From assembly GCA_963978905.1 (NCBI GenBank), contig OZ022261.1, forward strand, positions 124,001 through 188,000: a DNA stretch of 64,000 nt, in the 5' to 3' direction. The translations under genes and the position numbers were made by a program. Below the pieces are notes generated by a model. That model made no database searches. It saw only the letters and a list, made by a program, of their open reading frames with translations, and was not told the origin of the DNA. Below, piece by piece: positions 22,701 to 35,100 of this stretch. How positions within the stretch are numbered: position 1 is the stretch's first letter; every line of letters begins with the position of its first letter. The stretch is from Trichostrongylus colubriformis (lineage: Eukaryota; Nematoda; Chromadorea; Rhabditida; Trichostrongylidae).

Positions 22701-25700
22701 ATGTCAGGATTTGCGCACGACTTCGAGCGGCACCCCGCCCTAAGCTTCTGAGACACTCCTGTAAGCAGAAAGAGCACGCAGTCAGCTTCATCCAAAGCGC
22801 CATCAAAAGAACGATTCTCGGAATACCCAGCCTTCCGAATAATGGCGTCTGTGTTTTGAATCTACATGAGAACCAAGATGCGATCTAGATTTGTAATAAT
22901 GCAAACCAAGTGAATCATTTTCAAAGGCAGTACTAGCAAACAGCAACCTAAGCATCTCGACCGCTAGAATATCTGAAATTCCAAATGGAGGTGCATTTCC
23001 AGAGAAATAATAAGACCTACGATCAATGGTACCTGGCAAATGGATCTACTACTAACAAATAGAAATAGACGCTCAGTTAGTGAACAAATTGCTCCCGATC
23101 GAAGCGATCGCATGCCAAATTATCGAGTGCTGAACTATCCAAACTCCCGAATAGTCACCACTATAGCCTAAGTGTTAAATGATCAGTGTGTCACCAAAGT
23201 TTGTTCCCTACCCGATATCAGTTGTAGTAAAAGGTGTCCACCGCTAAACCATTGAGAACTCCAAAAGTAGCAGGTGTGACATGCAAAGGTAAACAAATAA
23301 GATAGCAGCCAACATGCGCCTTTAGCACTGGATTGCAGCAAGTAAAAATGGTTAGTACTCCGATAACGGTACGAGTTTTTTGATCGCAAAACTCGTGAAA
23401 CTTCTGATAAAGATAGATACATGTGTAGATATCACTTGAGCTAGCGCTCAGCACTGCACTTATCGCCGTGTGGAATTATGCGATATGGACTCTTGAGATC
23501 AGTTGGTCAGATCGGCAATTTCAAAATTACAGAATTCTGCCATTCAGTTCGCGATTCGCGCAGTACTTAGCGATAGGTCATTCGATGTATGTATAAGCGG
23601 ATAGATGTAGGTGTGTATCACAGAGGTGGTGAGGCACTCAAACTGCTTGGAATTTCTGCGAGCAGTGACAACTGGCCAGTCTGCCAACTGTAGTATGAGT
23701 AGAAAAAAGTGCTGCTGTTACATTCGCGTGGAGATTTTTGGATCCGCTTCCAAACCTCTTAGGAGATCATACTATTTAAAAGATGCCCAACCACTCAAGG
23801 AAGGGGGATTCAAAACGACTAGAGCAGCGTTCCACTGTACAAGAAATTGGGTATCTTCTCAATATGTTGATTTGTACTAATCCTTTTGGAGAACTGCAAT
23901 AGTCTTATTTCTATTACGAGCCTTATTATTCGACCATCTTTGATGATCCACGGCCTCGGCTTCTTCTTGAACTGGAGTTTCTTCTCAGTACACTAGCTCA
24001 GCTGGCGCGCAAAATTGCGCACATCACACGAATTAGTGCGAAATTGGTTCATGTGAATGTTGGTCCATAAGATTCGGACAACCTGGGCCTATTTTCTTTC
24101 CTTATTTTCATTGATATTTACCTTTACTTTCATCCAACATAACTTGTACCGCAACTGATACAGATACTGCCAACGCATAAGAATTTCCTGTAGAATTCCA
24201 CAAATATTTGGTCGAAGAAAAACTAGAAGTCGGTTTAAGTCCGCCTTCATTATCTTGTCATCTCTTCTCTAGTAGGAGTGCTAGAGAACGGAATGTGTGA
24301 TGACACGGTAGCGTGAGGTTAGGACCATACGAAAGATAAACACGACATGCTCTAACAAAAGTCACCGATTTCCTGAATTCTTCGCCGCAAGGTCCGGCAT
24401 CATCAGAGAGCAGCAGAGAATGAAATCTGTTTTGTTTTTCCTCGAGATAAAGGTTACACGAGCGAGCTGTTTACCGCAAACTTTTCTTAGACATTGCCAA
24501 TAGAAAGAAGGAGGTACCGGCGCGCCACTCTACAAGGCGCACAATAAATACTGTTGGTAAAAAACCGATAGCTCTGGAAAGAAAGCAATAAAAGAGGCGG
24601 AAGCTCGATGATAAATATTCGTAACGATTCTGAACAATGAATTTTCATTTTTTTTATTCGACTCGGATGACCGGGCTTGGGGTAGGAGTCGATAACGGGA
24701 CACGAAGCAACGAGCACTTGAGGACGATCTTCTCAGACGAGAAGCCCTTGTCCGATCTCAACCCTCTAGACTACGCCGTTTGAGGATATCTGGAAGAGAA
24801 GACCTGCGCATTACTCCATATCAAACTTTCGAGTCCCTCAAGGCTGCTTTCGAGGGAAGCAAAACTCGACGCCGACTACTTGTGTCCTGTGGTTCGGAAG
24901 ATATGAACGAGCCTAATTCATCATCACGTTATGGAAAAAGCGCAATATTGCGTGCCAGCACAATTGGCAAACAAATAAATTCAAAATTTCCATAACTCTG
25001 CTCCAGAACTGCCTAGAGATCAAAAATCGCTGGAGATGAGCAATAACCGAGCTGTGCTAAGTTCATCGGAAACGAGTGGAAACACGTCTATAATGGATGG
25101 AGCAGCAGCATGGTGCTTGGCAAGAAAATTCGCAATGGATCCCGTGAATATTTGCCGTGATGGGAACAAGACAACACTTTGCAAGCATTCATCAAAGCGA
25201 AGGGCGGGTAAGACCTACTAGAATTTGCTGAGCGACCAAGCGTGCAAAACGAAAAACAAACTACCTGAAGAAACAGAGAGAGCGTGGAGTCCGCAATTTA
25301 CTTAAGAGGACCGAATCGGTTCACAAAAAACGGTTTGCAGCACTTTGTAGAGTGGCATAATCGACTAGTATAGGTCAGAATTATACTTTTCGGGAATAGG
25401 GCGTGAAATGAGTTGCGAACCATAATGCCGAGTACACACGGTCGCAGAAAATGTTGTGAAAGATGGAATCGATGGATATCCACTGATCAATGGATAACCG
25501 AGTTCCTTTTCCTATCCCGTCGCCTCCACTGTTTCTCTTGAAAATTAAAGTCATACACATGCGAGTTTTTGAACGTCATTCACATCTACAGCCAGATCGA
25601 TCTAAGCATAGTTGTATAACTTCGCCAACAGCAGCGCGCACTAATGTACGTCAGCCAACCGATCACTTTTTGGGTGTTCACATAGTTGAGCGGGTCGATA

Positions 25701-28700
25701 ATTTTGGATTCCGGACTGATCGATAGCAATTTGTCGTCTCACCGAGCCTTTACGTGATGGCGATAACCCATTTGAGATTTACGAAGTTTATCATTTTTCT
25801 TATATGCTCTGCTCTACTATTTGAAATTTCGGATAGTCTAACGGTTGATATGCTTTTTTTGCACCAGGTACCGCATCACAAAGATTCCCTTATTTTGCAG
25901 CAATCACACTTCGATCATCCATGTGTATCGTAATGTCAAAAGACAAACGTCATTGCTCGAAGGTTAAGCAGCCTAGCGGTCCATACATAGCTGCAGCTGA
26001 CATCAGAGCATAGAACAAACATGCTGACACCTATGCTAATACCTATGTAACAACTTATGCTGACACAGTTTCACTGAGCATCAGACACTTCAAACAGTGG
26101 TAGTATTGTAGTAGTTACATGGAATTCCATTTATCTAGTTTCTAGTGGCTCTTAGCAGCCCTTATCAGTTGCTATCGGTTTTGATCAGTCATAATTGATG
26201 TCCCCGTCCCACCCCGGAAACATCTATAAGTCTCTACGTCTAGGCGAGAAGTGAAAGGATGCTCCAGAGTTAGCCCGAAAAGCGCAACGGATTTGACATC
26301 TGCCTTCTGACGCTCATTGTCAAATCTTATGAACCGTTGCTCGTGTGGCTCGTCTACTACTAAAGTCCCCGTCCCACCCCTCTGAACACATATGAGTGTC
26401 AACGCTCCAGGGTTACCGCGGAAAAAAGCGACTTTTGTGACATTCACCTTGCGACGCTCCTTATCTGCCATTATCAGCTGCTATCGTCTTCGGTCCATCA
26501 CCGCAAGGGTCCCCGTCCCAACCCCTACATCACTTATAAAACACAGGATTCGATCATCGCTGCGATACAAGATTTGAACCCCGTGACAGACAGACACATA
26601 CAGAGACATCCTAAGCGAATTACATATAGTGGAATTCACCGAAATCTCTCTTCTCGAAACCTCGGCATTATGTTCAGATTATCCGTGTGCTGCTTTGCCG
26701 AACGAGGTTTTTGACAACGTGTCGGTGCTGCCAGTCGCGACATCATACTAACCCACAAAACGGTAAAAGCGGCCGGAATTCACTTGTGATCGAAGGACGC
26801 TCATTTCTGTTGTTCACTATTGGATTCCTTACGGATAACCAAAACGCTTCCAATGCTTTCCTGAATGGAATCTCGGTCTTATGTGACAGAATTTTGCACA
26901 TCACGTCATATCATTCGTGCTATGGTTTCGCACCTGAGCAGTGAAAATGAGTTGTTATTGTTTCCCTCCTCTTACTGGCCAAATATTCGTTGATACGCGT
27001 TATCAAATGCGGCGGGAGCATCGACGTATTGCTAAGGAGAATGTACAGAAATAAAGGGCATACATAAAGGTACTTTGGAAGGGTGTTCCTTGCATCTATG
27101 ATCACAGAATGATCTTAAGTGGTACGATGGCCTAATTCGTGCTCAGGCTGAATACGACGTCGTTCTTGTCAATATTCCGAACGACAATTTAAACGTCAGC
27201 AAGCACACAACAGGCCTTACGATTGCTAAGGTGTTTCAGAGATTTGCGTAATTTGTCATCCACGGTAAGATAGTAGGCTGTACAAAATCTGGTGTGGTTT
27301 ATGAGATTAATGTAGGGCGTGCAATGGCAAATATCGTGGGGAGCCGGCCGCGTTTGATAACGCGTATTAATGAACATCTGCCCAGTAAAAGGAGGGGAAC
27401 AATGAAAAACTCGACTTTCGAGTCACAGAAGTGAATACCACAGCATACCACAGTATGAAGTAAAGTGCAAAATTCTGTCACATGGAGCTTTCATCCAAAA
27501 GCAGGCAGGAGTTTTGGATATCCGTGAGGAATCCAGTAATGAATAACAAAGATGAGTGTCCTTCAATCACAAGTGGGTTCATGCCGTTTGTACCGCTTTT
27601 TAGGTAGAATGATGTCTTGTCATCACTTTTGTTTTGTCATCGCCGCTGTATAGTAATACCCAGTCGCACATTATACTAACAGTCGGTAGCGACGTCCTAC
27701 CACTCACGGTGGATCACACAGCAAGTTCAATTTCTTTTTTCGTCTATTCGACGCTTCATGGTTGAATGGGTCAGTCCGAAATGCTAGAAGCTGTTGGCGC
27801 TTGATCGGGTAAGTCAAGGATCAGCAAAGTTCGAGCCCCTTTTTCTAGACCTATGAAACTACGAAATGGTCGAAACGTCGGGCCATAAGTGAAATTGATC
27901 CACCTAAAAACCGTAGCAAAGTAGCACACGGATATATAATACGATATCGAACAAAATCACCACATTTCAGATGGGGGAGGATAATAGGTAATGGACCACA
28001 CGAACAAGACCAGAGTGAAAGGGTTGCAGAGGTGAAAATTTTATGGTTATTGACTTCAGTCGATGTTGATTGTGATTTAAAGTTTTCTTTATGAATTCTG
28101 GAAAAGCGAACAGCATCCTTGTGGAGATAGGGAGTGATTATCCCAATAAACCAACTCGAAAAGTCCGTGAGGTACGCACAGTTTTGCGCAACAGTCAAGC
28201 TGACGAAGTATTAAAAAGTAGCTCTACCATACCTCCTTAACAGTGAGAAGCCGTATGAGATCTTCCACGAAGTCAAACAATGGAATAGTTGAGGGCACAT
28301 CCGCAGATGGCCACACACAACAGTGTTTCCAACAAGTTCTTCAGGAACCATGTCCTAGATACTGGGAAAATGAAAAGATCGAGAACTTACTCGTAGCTCT
28401 ACAGCTTCTTCTTGCTCCTTAGTTCTTTTTGCTAGGTACTCTTTTTCTAACCTGAAAATCGGCTATAGTTTAGAAAATCAAAAAACTTGGAATTCATAAA
28501 ATGTTCAGCGTTTTATAGGGTTGTCTGGATGCAATTTTCGACTAAGCCCATGTCCAGCAACTACGCTGCTTAAAGTTTACTTTCGTGTGAACAACAGGAG
28601 AATGACAAAACGGATATCAAGGGGCGAGTTCCGAACTTAGCATAAAGAGTTATGAGCGAAGTGACTACCACATGCGTACTCAAATAATGGAGGATATCCC

Positions 28701-29034
28701 GCACACGCATTTGATCCCCATTTTCTCATGATCACATCTAGTAGGAAAGCTAGAATGATGCATACTTTTATTTTCAGTGATTATCCCATATGGGTGTTCC
28801 TGATATTCCCATATGGGAATGAGGATACCGGACAGAATTGATGAAATGTTCTGCGAAAAAAACCCACTTTCTCATCTTCCTCGGATTCAACTGAACTTGA
28901 CTGGCGACAGCAAACAACAGATCAGCATCGCTTTCATAGCGTTCACGAACATCACGTTGGAAGTACTGAATAAGATTTAGAATCGTATATATATATATGT
29001 ATATATATATGTATATATATATGCATATATATAC

Positions 29035-29089
<55 letters not shown>

Positions 29090-29100
29090 CATATATATAC

Positions 29101-29160
<60 letters not shown>

Positions 29161-32100
29161 TAGCGCTCAAAAGTCTTCGGCGAAATGGTCTTTCACTCGG
29201 GTTTCTCAAATCGGTGCAGTTGCAAAAAAGTTACAAGTGAAAAAACCCAAGTGAGAGACCATTTCGCCGAAGACTTTTGAGCGCTACTGTATATATATAC
29301 ATATATATATATATATGTGTATATATATATACATATACATATATATATATATACATATATATATTTATATATTATTATATATATTATATATATTATATTA
29401 TATTTTATATACATTATATATATTTATATATATATTATTATATATATATTATTATATATATTATATATATTATTATATATATTATATATATATTATTATA
29501 TATATTATATATATATATTATATGTATATTATATATATTATATATATTATATGTATATTATATATATTATATATTATATATATATATATACATATATATA
29601 TACATATATATATATATATACTTGGTTGTAAGAAAAGTTTTGGCCGGTTTTCGCGATTTCAACTTCGGGAGATCACAACTCGGCTCAGACTGCATCTTTT
29701 CTAATAGAGCTAGCACCATTCGATTCCCTACAGTTACAGGCAATATATGCATACTTGCATATCTCATTTTGATGAAGGGCTGACGATTTATTTTGCACGG
29801 AAGCAAAAAAGGTTGACTCTAAATCACCATTCTTTCTGAATACTCTGCTATCGAAGGAGCTGTCGAGATATTTGGGGAAGTGGGGCTTAGCTAGCGCTAG
29901 ATTTGATGAATATGGTGCACGAGTAAGGGCGTCGTCCTGCAACTGCTTCAGTTGCTGGAACACAATTTGTGAAAAATGTGCTCGCGCATGGCTTCTCCGA
30001 GGGGTAGCGCGGCACCATTTTTTCAGGTTTTTTTTTTTCAAATCGAGGCTACTTAAGGTGGTGAACTGAGTTTGTTTGTAGAGGGCCAATACTTGTGGAT
30101 ATCCCCTGAAGTAAGGACGCTCATTGCTTTCTGCCTTTTCAGTTAAAGCGACTTGATCAATTGAAAATTCGAGCATTTCATTCTCATTTCTGTACTTCTA
30201 AAACTAGGGACAAAGTTTTCCATCCAATGCTTCACCCCCTCCTCTTGCAGTATTCACATTTGTGGTCCTCTTCGCTGGGACTCGGCTAAACACGAACTAG
30301 TGAAGTGAAGTCACCTGAAAAGTGCCATTTTCGCAGTACTCCAAAATTTCCCTAATAATTCGAAAACCTTGTGGCATTCCAAATAGAACATATATTCAGA
30401 TAGAGCAACTTTTTGTCTATCTCAGAAGCACCACAATCAATTTAATGCATGCTGACGCGCTTTGAAATTTGAATTTATCATGTGATCCTTACAACCCAAT
30501 ATATATACAGGTGGTGCCAAAAAAAAGTAATTTTGCCTACGGCTCACATCTCCCAATTATACAAACATAGGGAAACGAAAGAAATGAAAGTATTGGGGCA
30601 AAATACTCCCGAAATGTTCTTCTAAAAGCAGGAACAAGCTGAGATTCACTACTTTCATTTTCATAAAAATATAGAACCTTTAAGCGGCGCAGTCGGGCTT
30701 CGGAGCACCCACGGTATCAAGATCCCCTTAAATCAGTGGAGCCGGGTTCCATGTTAGGTCTTTTGTGGGAAGCTTCCTAAGGATTGGCCCTTCGGTTCAT
30801 GGAAGTCATAGAGCCCCTGCTGCTTGGACAAGGCTGCTATGATCCGAAGTATAATTTTCATGCCCAAATCCGCCTCCGGAGGGGTTTCAGTGGTAAGTGC
30901 ACGTTTTGGCTCTTGGAAACGAAGGGCGCTGGGGACCCGGAAAAAACGGGATCCTAAAGAACACCATCCAGTATGAATCCCCTCAGGTACCCAGAGTGAA
31001 CGAACCTCAGCAAGGTTGTGAACGAGGGCGACGAAATTTCGGATTTTGCCCAGTTGAGGTGACACATCTTTTCACTATTTCCTCGCTCCCGTTCCTGCTC
31101 GTGCAGAAGGCTGCCACGGAGTATAGTGATAGAGTGAGGGGAGACAGTGGAGAAAACGACTGTGTGGAGCGTAAAGCTATGTGCTTGTCAGAGATACTTG
31201 CAAGACACGAGCTATTAGCCACATGCTCACCATTTCAGTTTATTGGTTGAATCAACTCCCCTTCTGTACCATCAGCGGGCGATGATGATCCTTCAGACTC
31301 CATGGATGATACAATTCGCTATGCCTCACCTTAAGCATTCCTTCCATATCCAACCGTAGCAGATCGACACGAGCTTGTTGCAATATTGACATAGCTATAC
31401 AAAAGATGAACTCCATACCCTGAAATAACAAGGAAAACTACGGTATCGAAACGCCCTGCTCAATCAGCACATCAACCAATCAGCGACAGCGAGCGATCCT
31501 TATTGTTGTTTTTCTCGTGAGGTTAACAGAATTCACGCCTAGTTCCTTTCGAGGCAGAAGAGTCACGAGACCGTCTATGATTTTGTTTCTGGACGACAAA
31601 AATGAAACACTGACAGTACATCCATGAAAGAGTATGGATGATTGAAACCTTCGTAAAAACGACAAATATGATACCTCCACTAAAAAGCAGTCCATAATTC
31701 GATTAGCTATTTCAATGGGCAAACTGGTGGTGAAAAGAGTCAAAAACCAGGACGAGGCATACATCGACGTGTCGAAACCCATGTTATTGAAGTGAGTGTA
31801 AAGATCAGGCATCTGAAACAGCTGTACTCATTATTGTCTCCACTACTCCAGGCTTTAGCCATGCAGTATGCAAAGCCATGATAGATAAACGGAAGGCTAT
31901 GTGCACACAGGTGGGTTCTTAGTTTCCGTTGTGGTGTACAGGAGAAACCTGCTGGTTGAAGATACGCAGAAGATGGGTCAGTTAGTCTGTTTTTATTGGA
32001 ACACTTCATGCTGCATTGGTTCCTCACTTCGGTCTACTTGCAAGTTTGGCCGCCTGTACCTGCCGCTTTCGGTACCTTCCATAACAAACCATAGACAAAC

Positions 32101-35100
32101 AGACGAACACACTAAAGTGTTTCATTACATGTATAGCGAAAATAAATGGAAAATCAACGAAATAAATAAGTGCACAATAACCAACACTGAGCATTTAAAC
32201 TTTATTTGCAAGCCTCTAGATCTCGTTGAAAGCTTGGTGTGCGTAAGGATGGGGTCCCTGAACGTCGCGTCACTGGAGTCACTGTCGACTTTCAAGAAAG
32301 TTCCTTATTTCTTCCCCCGGAAAAGCCGATTCGCTCCTCTAACGTTCCCTACAACGTCATTTATGAGCCTTCTCGCGAAAAATGAAGTACAGACCAAACT
32401 ACTACCCTAACTACTCCGAAGGAGCACCTGATGGGGGGGGGGGGGGGGGGGCAGGGACCCACCCTTGCAGCATATCAAAGGTAAATACTCAGGGTTGTTG
32501 TCAAACGCGCAAGTGCATGCACACAGGGACAAAAATCCTTGAATACCTTGCTGGATATCCTTGTGATTGTACTTGACAACACAAAATCTGCATCGGGACC
32601 CCCCTCGCGCGACCAATTTATGTCAAACAGACCGCTGCCAATATCGATAGATGTCGATCATGCCCATTGTGCATGATTCCACTTACAGGGAGTGAATCGT
32701 TAGACTAACATTTCGCAAGCGATGATTCCAGCGTGAGTTGCTACAGCCGGAACTCATGGCGTTTTGACTGTAATCCCAACGGATTACGATCAGAACGCCA
32801 TGAGTTCCTGTTGTTTGAGTCCTTCGATAAAACAGCTGTTTCACTCATGTTCACTGTTAGCGCTTGTCTGCTTCCACGTTTATTTGACTACATAAAAGAA
32901 TCTTCAATGCTACACCAATGACAGCGTTCCTGTGCTTTCTCTTTAATGGTTGCTGTTGCTTTTGTAACGAGCTGGAATTTTTCATGGTCGGTCTCACACC
33001 AATATATATTTGCCTTTCTACGATCAGTCTGCACAGCTGCGAAACGAGTTCACGATGACGAAGACCATAAAAAGCTGATAAATGAAAACGGTAACGGTAG
33101 ATCCCAATACGATATAAACACATATACGTACACACATCAGTATATGCAAACACACATACGCAGATAAATACGCACCAGTTGGGCTGGCGCACACAACTGC
33201 GCGCATCACACATGGAAACATGTAACTGGGCTAGATCGATATCAATCGTTCAGTATTACTATTGGACGGTTTGCAAGAACAGGGAGTTCGCAAAAAATGG
33301 AAAAAGGAAACAGAATCTCTCCCGTCAATCCCGTTTTTTCGCATCAATCGATATCGATGAAGCTCATTTTGCATGCTTCCATGTCTGACGCGTCAATAGT
33401 TCGCCAGCCCAACTCGCACCATATGTAGAATTCAGGGTCCCAGCTTTGCTGCGACGCGAGATATGAATCTCCCGCCAGTCGCGTTTCGAGGCTCCTTATC
33501 AGCCCTTATCAGTTGCTATCAGACCCGCTCCCTCACTATTGATGTCCCCTTACCACCCCCCATATCGCTTTGAAAAATTAGAGTTACTGCGACGCAAGAT
33601 ACGAATTCCCGGTCAAACACACACACATACACACATGCACATTTACACACATAGCCGATTACATTAAGTTGATCGAAAAGTTTTGATGGGGTTTAGATTT
33701 TTTTCTATTTTATTTTACAACTCAGCAAACAATGCAAGCTAATCAACAATATTATAGCCATCGTTAGTTACGACATTGCCCCACCTAACGGGCAGGTCAG
33801 CGATTCTCTTCTCCCAAAACTGGGAATTGGGAGTCAAAGAAGTCACCGACCACTTGTTCAAGGTGGTCATAGTTTACGAATTTTTTTCTGCTAGGAAACG
33901 CTTCTTTCTGCTTTTTTCTGCTCTGCTTGATGTGTGTACGTATGTATGTATTATATCGTATTGGACAGTGGTAATTCGAGGGGGCAACATCAGGTGAACA
34001 GGGTGGATATGAAACCGTGTCCCAACCTAGTTCCTCCAATTTTGCACGGGTCTCTCTCAAAGGTAAAGAGATCCGAGCAAAATTGGAGGAGCTAGGTTGG
34101 GACATGGTTCCACATCCACCCTATTCGCCTGATGTTGCCCCCTCGGATTACCACTTGTTCCGGTCCCTCGAGGCTTTCCTAGCAAATTCGTCAACTTGAA
34201 CAAGTGGTCGGTGCCCCCAAACTTCCCAGTTCTGGGAGAAGGGAATCGCTGACCTGTCCGTTAAGTGGGACAATGTCATAACTAACGATGGCTATAATAT
34301 TGTTGACTAGTTTGCATTGTTTGCTGAGCTGTAAAATAAAAGCGAAAAAAATCACACCCCTATCAAAACTTTTCGATCAGCCTAATATATAGCAGGACCA
34401 TAAATACATGCACTTTACACATATACATACAAATGTGTATGTACACACATACATACTTCATACACATATTACATACATACATCATACATCATACATCATA
34501 AATCACACATCATACATCATACATACATTACATACATTACATACATACATACATACATTACATACATTACATTACATACATTACATACATTACATACATT
34601 ACATACATTACATACAACATACATACATAGTTTTTTAGCTGGAATTTGGTGTAGGTGCACGAATGCTCATGAACACTGGCTACACTTTCTACTTGGATAG
34701 TAGAGGTTTTGGGCAACTTATAGATGGTTGTTACATTATGCAGAGCACTGTACACACATAAACATACGTACATATGCACATACACATACACATACACATA
34801 TATATACAGGCATACATACAAATACATATACAAACACACGCGTATACATACACACACATCCATACATACATGTTTACACATAGATGAACATATGTACAGG
34901 GTGGCTACAAAGTATGGTCCGCCATTATCAAAGTACCTTTTCAACGTAAAGGCTTATTTCTCAATTCTATCAAACATAGTATGATTGAAGCACGTTAGCG
35001 ATGCACTTATACCCAAATATCGCAGATGGCGAATTGACCCTTTCTACGAAATTTTACGGCCTCTACATCGTGCAAGCATCGCTCATTTTGTGATCCAATA

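Larger units (their letters stand above)
31813..33174. other. RabGAP intron with G19 tract and hairpin
   Basis: No exon recognised. A plus frame at 31901-32410 (169 codons) has no family resemblance. G19 at 32433-32451 and a 60-nt hairpin at 32749-32808 are listed separately. Confidence 0.4.

Noticed and set aside
28774..29704. Open frames of 70-168 codons rich in Ile and Tyr
   Set aside because: They are translations of the TA/ATAC microsatellite and have no protein-like composition.
31480..31674. Extension of the [11 protein letters not shown] frame past the donor at 31674
   Set aside because: The extension loses EVI5 similarity, a GT donor lies exactly where similarity stops, and the next exon continues the TBC domain in phase.
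34408..34944. His/Tyr/Thr-rich open frames
   Set aside because: They come from ACAT microsatellites.
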